64,000 nt of DNA from Brassica napus (taxonomy: Eukaryota > Streptophyta > Magnoliopsida > Brassicales > Brassicaceae). A model generated the notes under the pieces. That model was not told where the DNA came from and did not search any database. It saw nothing but the letters and a program-made list of their open reading frames with translations. Positions 23,374 to 33,341 of this stretch are shown piece by piece; positions within the stretch are counted from its first letter, which is position 1; every line of letters starts with the position of its first letter. Made by a program: the position numbers and the translations under genes. The stretch covers positions 11,883,065-11,947,064 of the forward strand of contig NC_063452.1 in assembly GCF_020379485.1 (NCBI RefSeq). The letters are read 5' to 3'.

Positions 23374-24350
23374 GTAATGGGTTTCTGCACATTTGAATCT
23401 TGCGTAGGAATCTTATGTCATCTATAATGAAAATGAGATCGCATTACATTCCAGAGGAAGCCAGAAGCACCATCATAATCAAAATTTTCCGCATCCCACT
23501 CAACATCTTTGTCTACCTTATCTTGTACAATGTGAGTTTTCGAGTTCTCATTACATCCCTAGTGTCGTGAACTTGCAAACATTTTTTTGTAGATCTTTGC
23601 TCGGCCTTTAGTGTATCTAGAGTATATTCTCGTTTATAGGTGTTACATATTGCTTAAGATACTTATGCTCCGCCTTGTATATTGAGTATATTTTCGTTTA
23701 CAGTGTTACTTATCGCTTAGATACTTATGCTCGGCCTTAGAGTATAGTGTGGTTTATATTATTACCTATAGCTTCGATATCTTGCTGTACCATTATAAAA
23801 GCTATCCATTCAATATCCATCATATGGATTCAAGGATAGTATAGCCGTTAGGTACAACTAAAAGTTATCTATTCAATTTCCATCATATGGATTCATTATT
23901 TGGATGCAAACTAGTACCAGAAAGATGTACTTAACGAGCTTTTTTTTGTTTATTGTATATGCTAAAAAGGTGGATGCTTTTCCAATGACCGTGATGTGCT
24001 CTGTATTCCTTTTTGTGGCCTATATATTGCGGTCTGCAGAGGAGGTTGATGAATGTAGCCGAGATCCACAAGTCAAGTAAGTGTTCTAACACTACTCACG
24101 AAACAGTTTAATGGGAAGTAAAAGCCATGTGGTACAAACGCTTTCATTGGGTTCATAGAAAGTAATTAGCGGACTTGGGAATATTCAATATAGGAAATAA
24201 TATTGGCGTTACATGTCGCGAACATGTTTGATCTGATCATCTTACGGATCATCTGGTGATTCTAGTGTATCTTATTTACCATTTGCAGGATCACCAGAGT
24301 GGTCAGCAGCAAAGGAGATGACCTCGGAAGCTGACCCTCTAAACCCATAA
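23374..24350 (+). pseudogene. C-terminal remnant of an MFSD5-like major facilitator (At1g64650-type)
   Basis: Three exon remnants are seen. 23374-23531 reads MGFCTFESCVGIL and, after a frameshift, SIMKMRSHYIPEEARST and FRIPLNIFVY, ending at a GT donor. 23970-24076 starts after an AG with VDAFPMTVM and continues CSVFLFVAYIL. It then shifts frame to QRRLMNVAE before a GTAAGT donor. 24289-24350 encodes SPEWSAAKEMTSEADPLNP and a stop. As remembered this is the C-terminal end of the plant homologue of the MFSD5/MOT2 molybdate transporter family, the gene between methionine gamma-lyase and the phytocyanin in Arabidopsis. At least two frameshifts and a short deletion are present, and all N-terminal membrane segments are missing. 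It is a syntenic relic. Confidence 0.75.
23585..23775. repeat. Degenerate short tandem repeat in the transporter relic intron
   Basis: ATACTTATGCTC-GCCTT followed by GAGTATA and TTTATAG/TTTACAG phrases recurs about three times with a spacing of about 65 bases. It lies between the first and second exon relics. Confidence 0.5.
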
Positions 24351-24836
24351 TGACATAAAAAAAGATCTCAGACGGCTTCTTTCACTTAATGATTTTCTAC
24401 TTGTCTTAATACGTTGAGTCATAAAGCCTTTCCACTCAAACCCCATAATTTCGTGTTACTTGTGCTTTCACCAGATGTAGCCGACACTCAAAAACCTGTG
24501 CAACTTTCAATCAGCTTATTTGGGATTCTTCTTTCAGCTTTTATTTGTGCTTTGGAATACTAATCTTTAGAAGTTGATATTGGCCCAAAACCATAGAAAT
24601 GCTGAAACGGTTTTGGTGTTCAAAAGGAAGTCCAATCTTGATGGAAATTGCAACGCGAGGGAGTAGTCGTAAACTTGATAAATAATGTAATGGTGGCCAT
24701 GTGAACAATACAACACAAACATACACTAGAGAAAATGAATTGTATTGATAGGATGCTCGACACTGCCCACTTGAGGCCATGTGCCCCAATACTCCAGTCA
24801 GGGGTAAAACCGCCATTCCCTTACTCCTTGACTTTC

Positions 24837-24883
24837 ACCAATATATACGAGCTAAGCTTTTCAGACACAAAACTCACCCACCA

Positions 24884-24920
<37 letters not shown>
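24837..24920 (+). promoter_or_regulatory. TATA box and (GA)n leader of the phytocyanin gene
   Basis: ATATATAC at 24840-24847 is a plausible TATA box about 75 bp before the start codon. A (AG)17 run at 24887-24920 forms the leader right up to the ATG. Long GA runs in plant leaders can bind BPC (GAGA-binding) factors and often vary in length between accessions. Confidence 0.6.
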
Positions 24921-24924
<4 letters not shown>

Positions 24925-25549
24925 GAATGATGAGTTTGAGCAGCGTAATGGTTTTGTTGATGATACTGCTAGTGCAAGTGTCTTCGACGCAGTACAAAGT
25001 TGGGGACTTGGACTCATGGGGTATCCCGACTGATGCTAAAGTATACTCGAAATGGCCCAAATCTCACTCTTTCAAGATCGGTGACTCCCTCTGTGAGTAA
25101 AAAAAAGTATTCAATTCATGAATTTATTATTAAACAATATATCTAAATTCATTAAATCTGAAACAGTGTTCTTGTACCCACCAAGCGAAGATTCAATGAT
25201 TCAAGTGACAGCTTCCAACTTCAAGAGCTGCAACACCAAAGATCCGATCTTGTACATGAACGACGGCAACTCTCTCTTCAACCTCACCCAAAACGGAACC
25301 TTTTACTTCACCAGCGGACATCCTGGCCACTGTCAAAAGTACCAGAAGCTCATTGTCTCCGTCGGCCCTTACTCCGCCGAAGCAGACGCCTTGTCTCCCT
25401 CCTCTTCTTCTGCCGATGCCGACGCTCCCTCTTACCAAAACGCATTTGGATCGATCCCGCTCTCTCAGAAATCTTCGTCTTCATCGCCGCTATTCTCCAC
25501 TGTCGTTGCTTCGCTGGCCTGCGCTGTCGTCGTCGGTGCTCTCATGTGA
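24921..25549 (+). CDS. ENODL8: Early nodulin-like phytocyanin (ENODL8-like), two exons, 184 aa
   Basis: Exons are 24921-25092 and 25167-25549 with a short GT-AG intron, giving 555 nt. A signal peptide (MGMMSLSSVMVLLMILLVQV) is followed by a plastocyanin-like domain: YKVGDLDSWGIP, YSKWPKSHSFKIGDSL and LFLYPPSEDSMIQVT. It then has SCNTKDPILYMNDGNS, FNLTQNGTFYFTSG and HPGHCQKYQKLIVSV. The two Cys that form the phytocyanin disulfide (in SCNTK and GHCQK) are present. The usual copper ligand set is incomplete, as in early nodulin-like proteins. A Ser/Pro/Ala-rich linker and a hydrophobic tail (ASLACAVVVGALM) predict a GPI anchor at the plasma membrane. The start is fixed by the signal peptide and the leader. 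A LINE sits about 65 bp after the stop. Confidence 0.93.
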
Positions 25550-25786
25550 AAATGGCAATTATTGATTTTTTTATTAATTTTGTTCTGCCCAAAAAGCAAA
25601 CAGTGATTGGCTCTTTTTTTTTTTTTTACTCTGAAAAAACATGTTTGTGAAAGAAAGAATACAACCACTTCTCTAAAACAAATCGATCAAGCAACCAACC
25701 CAAATTAAATAAAGAAAAGGATCACGACCTAAAACACGTTCTCCCACCCGATACTCTTCCACTCTAATGAAATCCTCCAGTTGACA

Positions 25787-25996
25787 TCACCTTCCGCAAA
25801 GCAAGTTCCTTAACCAAGATGGACTACCTTGAGCTACATATGATTGATATCTCCTTTCCTTTGTCACACTCCGAGCAATCATAAAAGCAGCTTTGTTAGC
25901 CACTCTCTTTATTGAGCTTACCTTCCAATCTGTAACTTTATTCAAGACATCCCTTAACTCTTCACTGTACGCCCGAAACGCCCAATAAGAAAACAT
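25787..25996 (-). pseudogene. LINE RNase H-like C-terminal end (non-inverted part)
   Basis: The minus-strand frame reads WAFRAYSEELRDVLNK, VSSIKRVANKAAFMIARSV and YVAQGSPSWLRNLL, which directly continues the KPKE end of the plus-strand part. The 3' untranslated region and poly-A follow toward 25614. Confidence 0.85.
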
Positions 25997-25998
25997 AT

Positions 25999-27042
25999 TC
26001 TATTTAATCTTGATCTTAAGGTTTGTGATCTTATTAATCCACAAACAAGAGGATGGGATCGAGGAAAGCTGGAGGAAGTTTTCTTCCCAAGTGATATTGA
26101 GCTAGTTCTCAAAATGAAGCATGCTGTTGGTAAGGAGGATTCGTATGAGTGGGTCCATAACAGATGGGGAGCTTACTCTGTGAAATCGGGGTACTGGTTG
26201 GCATGTTCTCTGGATCAGTCTGAAGTGAGAGTGGTGGCTCGGAGTAAACCATCACTAAATGACCTGCCTAGCCAAGTGTGGAAGGTGAACACTACTCCCA
26301 AAATCAAAATCTTTATGTAGAGGGCTCTTTCAAATGCTCTAGCGGTTTCAGAGGAGTGTATTGCTCGAGGGATGAAGGTGGATTCCCGATGTCAAAGATG
26401 TGGGGAAGAAGGAGAGTCCATTAATCACGTCTTATTCACATGTACTGCTGCTCGACTGGTGTGGGCGACGTCGGGCTTTCCATCTCCGCAACGAGGTTTT
26501 GAATATAGATTTTTATATGAAAATTTTAGTCATTTGCTGGATACTGGAAAAGATTCTAGAGTGCCAAAGGATGTGAGTTGTAGCTTCCCGTGGATTTTAT
26601 GGATAATTGTGGAAGAACAAGAATGCATTTAACTTCGAAGGAAAAGAGTATGAGGCAGATGATACGGTCACAAAATGTCGTGAGGAGTCCAGGCGCTGGA
26701 CTGAGGTTGTGGCAGCAGCAAAAGCGGAAACGGGTAATAGGAATAAGAGGCCAAGGGATGGTAACATATGGACAGTACCAGAGAGTGAAAGAGTGAAGTG
26801 CAATATTGGAATCTCATGGTCTAAAGCAACGTGTATGGCGAATTTGAGCTGGATTGTAAGGAATAGTGAAGGTGAAACTTTGCTCCATAGCCGAAGAGCT
26901 ATAAATGGTGTGTCGTCGCTTTTGGAGGCTAGACGTTTGGGTTTAATCTGGGCAGCAGAGAGTATGAATTCTCACAAATTGCAGAAAGTGTGTTTTGAGT
27001 TGGAGAACTATGAGTTGGTGGGCTCTGTGAACAAACCTAAGG
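25999..27042 (+). pseudogene. LINE ORF2 C-terminal region: zinc-binding and RNase H-like domains (inverted part)
   Basis: The frame reads INPQTRGWDRGKLEEVFFP, then YSVKSGYW, VWKVNTTPKIKIF, the zf-RVT Cys/His set (CQRCGEEGESINHVLFTC), WKNKNAFNFEGK and an RNase H-like segment (WSKATCMANLSWIVRNSEGE). It stops at KPKE next to the target duplication. An in-frame TAG after KIKIFM (26318-26320) and a frameshift near 26605 break it. The rest of the RNase H-like domain is on the other strand at 25787-25996. Confidence 0.85.
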
Positions 27043-27171
27043 AGTGATTGGCTCTTTTTCGGATATTTTATTATTTCTTAAATCGTTTATTATTATTACC
27101 TCCAAATCTCCATTTCTAGTCAGTTCGATTTTCTAAAAATTTCATAAACGAGTAATGTATTCGCTTCCAAA

Positions 27172-28073
27172 TCCCTTATATATTAATTATGAAACATTAC
27201 AACATTTTTTTGTATCCACGTATCACCATGAGAATGAAATTCAGAATTCTTAAAAAAATAGGTTGGTCCATCTTAACATATATTATACGTTTTATTAAAC
27301 TAACTATCAAATTGATTATTAGTGTACAAAAGTATATTTTCGCACATTCCTTAAATAAAAGCTACGAAATTACCTAACATGATTAACGTATATATAATAA
27401 TTAATGATTATGAATAATAAATATTTGATAACAATTTTTGTATTTTACCTATTTTTTTAAAGTTCATATTATTAAAAAGATATTAAACAATCACATTAAC
27501 CATATAATAATAAAAATAAGATTTTTTCTTATATGTTATATTTTGAAATTTTTAAACGACTATAAATTACTAAAAATGTTAAATATCTCACACTAAAATT
27601 TTGTGATCAATGGCTTAGATTGTTTTGTAATAACAAAATACAAATGATCATAAAATCGTATGGATATGAAGTCTCATTTAATAGACATTCATATTATATA
27701 TTAATATAGTTTAAATTAAACTATATAAAATATAAAAATACATAAATATGTTAATTTCTAAATTTATTGAAAAAGTATTGAAACCTTAATATTTTAATTT
27801 TAAAATTTGCATTGAAAAAATCGCACAAGAAATTTTGTATTTATCAATAATAAATATTTATATTAAAATATACTATATATATGTCCATGTCATGGAAATT
27901 TAGTTATTTACCAAAAAAATTCATAAACAAACGAGATGTATTGTTTTGATTTATGTGATTACTCTAATCTAACTGTATACATGATACGTAAATGAGCACA
28001 CATAATAATAATGTATAAAAATTATTTTCATATATAACATTCATCCCGCGCAATTGAGCGGATCTTAACCTAG
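27172..28073 (+). mobile_element. Non-autonomous Helitron, 902 bp
   Basis: After host A the element starts TCCCTTATATATTAAT. It ends with TCCCGCGCAATTGAGCGG (a short GC hairpin), ATCTTAAC and CTAG, followed by host T. TC at the 5' end, a hairpin about ten bases from CTRR at the 3' end and an A-T insertion site are all as expected for Helitrons. There is no coding frame. A truncated relative is at 20072-20550. Confidence 0.8.
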
Positions 28074-28157
28074 TCGTGTTATATAACACAAACACAAGTG
28101 CACTCGGGCATATTTTATGTTTACCATTTTCATGGTACCATTTTTCATCTTTACTAC

Positions 28158-28722
28158 TAGGTCTGGGCGTTCGATGGTCCGTTCGGTTTCGGTCCGTGTG
28201 ATTCAGATTTTCGGATTTTTGGTGTTATGCTCATAAGTACCATTCGGTTTTTACTAATTATCGGATCGGATTAGGTTCGGTTCCTTTCGGGTTCGGATCG
28301 GATCGGATTTAACCAATGTTTAAAATCGTTCAAAAATATATTTTTTAAAACCTCAAAAATTGACAAAAAAGTTCAAAATATATAAATTATTTACAAATCT
28401 AATTAAAAATTAGTTAAACTATCTAAATTAACTAAAAAGTATTAAAAATAACAAATAAAACAAACTAAAAAAATATTTTGAATACTCTAAAATATCTAAA
28501 TCACCTTAATATATATAAAAACATTAACATATTTAACTAATTTCGGATATCTTCGGATCTTAATTCGGATTTCGATTCGGTTCGGGTTATAACCAAAGTC
28601 CAAAGTAGTAAGCTCATAAGTCCCATTCGGATATTTTTGTAAAACATTTCGGATTCGGATTCGGTTTTTCCGGTTCGGGTTAAGGTCGGTACTTCGGGTT
28701 GAGTTAAAAACGCCCAGGCCTA
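28158..28722. mobile_element. hAT-like non-autonomous element with 8-bp target duplication
   Basis: Ends are TAGGTCTGGGCGTT and, inverted, AACGCCCAGGCCTA. TTTACTAC lies on both sides (28150-28157 and 28723-28730). An 8-bp duplication and TAGG-type termini are typical of hAT elements. The inside is rich in TTCGGTTCGG and its inverse near the two ends, around an AT-rich centre. It is inserted in an older AT-rich repeat. Confidence 0.85.
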
Positions 28723-28789
28723 TTTACTACCATTAAAGAAACATTTTCAAAAATACATTCTTCATTAAGTGGCAAAAGATTTTTATACT

Positions 28790-29655
28790 CTTTTTTTTGC
28801 CATCTTTAATTTATAAAAGGCCCAAGCCCAGAAAGTACAGGACCGAAGCCCATATTACACATAACAACATCAAGCCCACAAATAAAATTGCAGTACAGAA
28901 AAGACGAAATGGGCCTAAAGCTCAAACCGACAAAACCCGAACGATTTTAGGCAGATCCACGCATCGAGAGCCACAGACACGTGTTAAGATCCTCATCAAC
29001 GAGGAGACACGTGTCCTTTCCACCTCATCTTGACCGTCACCGCTTCAAGTCAACGCCGGAACACGACCGAAACACTCGTTTCGCCGGAGCAACCGGAATC
29101 TAAAAACACACCCTTTCTTCATTTGAGCTCGTTTTTACAGAGAGCATCCATCGAAACTGTTTCGAGATCTCATCCCGAGCCTTCAAATACCACTGACAAG
29201 TTTAAACCAACAAACCATATCTTATCTTCACCGCCTAAGCCATTTCAATCGGAGAGCATCAGCCAAGTTTGGTTGAGATCTCATCTGAAGAACCAAGCCG
29301 TCAATCGAAGATAGGAGATTCACATCAAACAGCTTCGTCTTCATAGGGTAAAAGAAGACAAGGCTTTAGATAAAAACCGGAAGCACAGAGCATAAAAAGC
29401 CTCCACCTCAGAAGTCATAAGCCGGTGCCGATGGATCTGAAGAAGCCTCCATCACCCAGAACCAAAAAAGACCGATCAGAAACCCAAAACAAGGGAAAAA
29501 CACAGCGCGAACCATACATGCATGGAGAAATCAGAAGAAAACCGGACCGACGGTGGCTGTGGAAGCCCACTCCGTCGGCCGGAATCACTATTCTCGCCTG
29601 AGAACGTAGAGAGAAGTTGGAGCTTTTTTCTAGAGAGAGAGTCTCTCCTCTTTTA
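28790..29655 (-). mobile_element. LINE-like retroposon, minus strand, inserted in the TIR repeat
   Basis: The left end on the plus strand is a T run (28790-28798), that is, a poly-A tail on the minus strand. AAGATTTTTATACTCT (28774-28789) and AAGACTCTTATACTCT (29656-29671) are a slightly mutated target duplication. On the minus strand the sequence begins AGTCTTAAAAGAGGAGAGAC and has a GC-rich, leader-like character with no reverse transcriptase. It ends with TTATAAATTAAAGATGGC before the tail. Probably an internally deleted LINE. Confidence 0.6.
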
Positions 29656-30195
29656 AGACTCTTATACTCTTGTTATCTATATATATAATAAATTATTATT
29701 TAAAAAAATAAAAAAATTTTTTTTTTATGTTTTCGAATTTTACTTTTTTCAAATTCGAATTTTTTATGATCTTTTTTTTGATTTTTTTTTTTCAAATTTT
29801 GTTTTTATTTTTTTCTACATTTCTTTTTGAGAATCGAAAATTATGTTCAAAACTATTTTTTAAACTTTTTTTTATATTTTTAAGTATTTATTTATATATT
29901 TATTAGAATCATAAATTTTACATTCCAAATACCAGCTCCACCGCTAAACTCTAAACCCTAAATCTAGATTAGTTAACCTTAGGGGTATAAGTGTCTTTTA
30001 CCTTTCATTAAAAGTGAAGATAAAAGTAATTAGTGTAAACATGAAAAATTGTACTATAAATGCGGTATTTGTGGCAATTTTCCAGTACACTCCATGTGCA
30101 CGACTGTTGAAGATTTGTGAGATTGCAAAAGCAAGTGGAGGATGAATCAAAACGACAAAGCATAGTATATAAGAGAAATAGAAAACTAAGATGGA

Positions 30196-30745
30196 AAAAT
30201 TTCATGTTTACCACTTCATGATACCACTTTTCATCTTTACCACCACTAAAGGGTATTTTCAAAAATATTTTCTTTATTAAGTGACAAAAGACTCTTATAA
30301 CTTTGTTCTCTATATATATAATAAATAATAATTTAAATAAATAAAAAATAAAAGAAAAAATAAAAAAATAAATTTTTTTTATGTTTTCGAAATATACTTT
30401 TCAAATTCGATTTTTTTTATAAATTTTTATTTTTTGAATTCTTTTTTTCGAAATTGCTTTTTTTATTTTTTTTTTTCAAATTTTCTTTTTGAAAATCGAA
30501 AATTATGTTTGAAACTATTTTTTAAATTTTTTAAAAATTTTTAAATATTTATTTATATATTTATTAGAAATCTAAATTTAATATTCCGAAAACCCTACTC
30601 CACCCCTCAACTCTAAACTCTAAGTCTAGATTAGTTAATCGTATGTGTATAACTGTCTTCTATCCTTCATTAAAAGTGAAAGTAAAATTAGTGTAGACAT
30701 GAAAAGTGATAATATGAATGTGATATTTGTGGTAATTTCCCAACT
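30196..30745. mobile_element. AT-rich TIR repeat (MULE-like), copy 2, uninterrupted
   Basis: It starts ATTTCATGTTTACCACTTCA and ends GTGATATTTGTGGTAATTTCC. The ends are loosely inverted (CCACTTTTCAT near the left, ATGAAAAGTGATA near the right). The interior is almost pure A/T with a CTCTAAACTCTAAGTCTAGA phrase. It is about 100 bp after copy 1. Confidence 0.6.
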
Positions 30746-31640
30746 AAGAGTTTGATCGGAAGAACATTAGCATGATAATTATGTTTTTTATTATTTAATC
30801 AACTATTTATAAAAACGCATGTAGAATATTTAAGTACTTTCCAAATACACATGCTTTCATACGAAGTGTTTGGTAGAACATTTTGTATTTAGAATATAAA
30901 AAAATTTAAAATAACTTAATATCATTTATTTTTTATCTAATAATATCATAGACTTATATTTATATCCAAAAACTAAAATTTATATTTAAAAAAAAATTGA
31001 AAAAAAAAATATTTCACATTTAAAATAAAATTAAAATAAAATTATTTCACATTTAAAATATAATTAAATATAATTCATTATCGTCAAAAATATAAAAGTT
31101 AATATACAATATATATTAGAGATATAATATATCTATATTTTTCAAAAATAAACAAATTATATATCATATACTAGTTTTATATATGAAGCACCAACTCGTC
31201 TACCAATCATTTTGTTAATTACATTTGTGAAACATACTACTTCTATAGCATAATTCTACTGTTTTGTCACCAGTTCTACCGATCTAGGCCTAAGAAAGAT
31301 ATGAATGTACCTCATTGTTGTAATGTCATTGAAGCCTAGTAGAGAGATGGGTGAGATAAACACTGGGAAATGGGTGTAAGATCATCTTCTTCGTGGGTGT
31401 ACTTAGTTATTATGTTCTAGATCATCGGGTGAGTGGCGTGAGGTTGGTGAAAAAGGTGAGTGAGGTGAACACTTAAAGAACTTGTTACTTATTTCTCCGA
31501 GACATACCAAGGTTTCGTTAATAAACTTGGAACTTTGTGTTATCGTGTGTTCTTACTTTCTTGCATTCAAACACATATATCAATCAACACAAGCTAAAGA
31601 ATGGGCTAGTAGATGCAAGTAATCGAAGCTTATAAACACT
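30746..31640. other. AT-rich spacer, no gene seen
   Basis: Long A/T stretches (30780-31180) are followed by slightly GC-richer DNA (31260-31600). That part has repeated GGTGAGTG phrases and may be an old retroelement edge, but nothing can be named. Confidence 0.4.
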
Positions 31641-31790
31641 ACAAGCCACTTCTTTCTCTATAGCATCCAGCCTCATGAGACGGTGGAACAAGTGGTTATA
31701 CTGTGACTTGATCACATCCAGCTCTGTTTTCAGATCTCTTGAGTGTTCGTTTGGCCATCAAAGACTCTTCTGACTTAATGAATTGAACAT
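31641..31790 (-). pseudogene. Possible coding relic, coiled-coil-like
   Basis: The minus strand reads FIKSEESLMAK and, after a frameshift, LKTELDVIKSQYNHLFHRLM and RLDAIEKEVACSVYKL, with no stop. The composition and heptad-like pattern look protein-coding. I do not recognise the protein, and the piece is cut on both sides. Confidence 0.3.
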
Positions 31791-31853
31791 ATTTCTATAA
31801 ATGAAAAGTTGATCCATTAGAAAAATCTACTATATGGAGATGTATGTTTTCCT

Positions 31854-32292
31854 TTTTTTGGTCATCTTTGAATTGATCTTAATCACCAAAGGTACAAGAG
31901 TTCAAGATACACAACCATCCCATTCTATACTAGGATAGAGTGATTCCCAAAAAGAAACTAAACAAAAGCCTTAGAAAACCCGGACAAGACCCGGAGCCAC
32001 AAACTGGACAAGCCCCAGAAGCTATAGAGCTACAACAATACCATAAACTTAAAGAAACTATCTTCACATAGCATCGTTCCATCAATGAGAACAAAACAAA
32101 ATCGCCATTGAAACTAAAGACCAAGTAAGCCATCCTCATTAGCATTCTAAGGAGCTGGAATTTAGCACCAGAACCAGCAAGCGGCTTCAAAAAAGATCCA
32201 AACTTTGCCATCATCCAAGCTTGAGTGAAACCAGAAGAAAAGCAACACAACCCCTGGGAAAGTAGAGAACCCCTTCCTCGAACCGGTGCCAC
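31854..32292 (-). mobile_element. Retroposon of about 440 bp, minus strand, with 21-bp target duplication
   Basis: TATGGAGATGTATGTTTTCC (31833-31852, then T) is repeated with one change at 32293-32313. A T run right after the left copy is the poly-A tail. On the minus strand the element has an open frame of 120 codons (MAPVRGRGSLLSQG, then ACPVCGSGSCPG) that resembles a transcribed LINE-type tail and not a known protein. It ends with TGTACCTTTGGTGATTAA before the tail. Confidence 0.7.
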
Positions 32293-32393
32293 TACGGAGA
32301 TGTATGTTTTCCTAAAAAGAGTTCATTTATAATGATGCACTTTAGACATATTAAAGACAACAACTAAAAAATTCCTTTGAATAACGGTAATCT

Positions 32394-32688
32394 TTTTTTT
32401 TTATAACGCTGATTTATTATGACATTACATTTATGAGAAAGATTACATAGACGATTCGATAACCGACAATACTACTTGTCTTATGAAGATCTACGTCTAA
32501 CTGCATCATCTGAGACGTTCTACGAAGATCCATTCCTGACCAGATTTACTTGCATCATGTTGAAGATTCCTTGTAAACTTTTCTTCTGTAGTCTGCATTA
32601 ATAAATCGCTTTCTCCGGGACTTGAAACCTGGATTTCCTGTAATCCGCAAGAAATTGCATAGTCTGGGGTTCGAACCCTGGGCCAAAC
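32394..32688 (-). mobile_element. SINE-like retroposon, minus strand
   Basis: GAATAACGGTAATCT flanks the insert at 32379-32393 and 32689-32703. A T run follows the left copy (the poly-A tail). The minus-strand 5' end begins GTTTGGCCCAGGGTTCGAAC, containing GGTTCGAACCC, a tRNA-type B box. A second B-box-like GGTTTCAAGTCCCGG follows about 45 bases later. The A box is missing, so the copy is either 5'-truncated or an unusual family. Length is 295 bp. Confidence 0.7.
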
Positions 32689-32754
32689 GAATAACGGTAA
32701 TCTATTTTCTGATTTAGTTATTCCCTGGGACCTGGTTCGCTTTTAATACACCTA

Positions 32755-33240
32755 AATACTCTTTCATGGTTTGGCTTGCAATACTCAACATATTTGCAAC
32801 TGAGACAGGATTCAACAATGGAACACTCAACACCCCGACTCTTGTGTGTTATGCAATGATCCGATGGAGTCAAGAGATCATCTTTTCTTCATATGCAAAT
32901 TTTCAGAGGAGGTTTGGAAAGGTTTAACCCAGAAGTTGTTAGCTACGCACTATACCTGCCAACGGGACCAAATTATACCACTGTTGCTTGATCAAAACAG
33001 AGACAAAACAGAACTTTTTATTGTGAGATATGTGTTCCAAGCAACTTTGTATGCTATATGGAGAGAACACAAACAACGTAAGCATGGAGAAGGACCAATG
33101 ACACCAGGACATGTAATCAAAATGGTGGACAAGAACATTTGCAACAGGCTCTCTTCCATTCGTGATAAGGTGCACACGGGTGGTTTATCCTTTTAGTTCG
33201 GAACGAGATAGCTCTTGAAGCTTAAGCCTGATTTTATAAA
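32755..33240 (+). pseudogene. LINE ORF2 C-terminal fragment with zf-RVT domain
   Basis: The frame from 32812 reads RIQQWNTQHPDSCVLCNDPM, ESRDHLFFICKFSEEVW, LFIVRYVFQATLYAIWREHK and QRKHGEGP, then KMVDKNICNRLSSIRDKVH, ending with a TAG at 33194-33196. The segment before it (SFMVWLAILN) is in another frame. This is the zinc-binding tail (C-x2-C...H...C) of a plant LINE reverse transcriptase. It is different from the LINE at 25602 and 5'-truncated. Confidence 0.75.
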
Positions 33241-33341
33241 AATTTATATACCAATCTAACACAAAGTATAAAACTGTTTTTTTTAATTAATTTAACATTT
33301 TTTCAAAAAAGAATGGGCCTTCTTTTTTTGGTATATCTTCT

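Larger units (their letters stand above)
25602..27059. mobile_element. 5'-inverted LINE insertion with target site duplication
   Basis: AGTGATTGGCTC occurs at 25602-25613 followed by a poly-T run, and again at 27043-27054. The inserted DNA has two parts in opposite orientation. 25614-25998 is minus-strand and holds the 3' end of a LINE with its poly-A tail (seen as poly-T on the plus strand). 25999-27042 is plus-strand and holds the piece that should precede it. This is the structure made by twin priming during LINE integration. The insertion is in the 3' flank of the phytocyanin gene. Confidence 0.9.
28107..30095. mobile_element. AT-rich TIR repeat (MULE-like), copy 1, carrying two insertions
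   Basis: Pieces 28107-28157, 28723-28789 and 29656-30095 align in order with the uninterrupted copy at 30196-30745. Shared phrases are ATGTTTACCA, CACTTTTCATCTTTAC, TTTTCAAAAATA, TATATATAATAAAT, TATGTTTTCGAA, CATTAAAAGTGAA and GGTATTTGTGGCAATTTTCC. A hAT-like element and a LINE-like retroposon interrupt it. Confidence 0.65.

Noticed and set aside
23585..23775. Repeated units considered as a CRISPR-like array
   Set aside because: Repeats are degenerate, there are only about three, they are not separated by unique spacers of fixed length, and this is plant nuclear DNA.
24735..24920. Upstream extension of the phytocyanin frame to an earlier ATG
   Set aside because: It would place the TATA box and GA leader inside the protein and bury the signal peptide.
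29030..29314. Plus-strand frame of 94 codons in the LINE-like retroposon
   Set aside because: The element is oriented on the minus strand and this frame shows no recognisable protein; likely a chance frame in a GC-rich leader.
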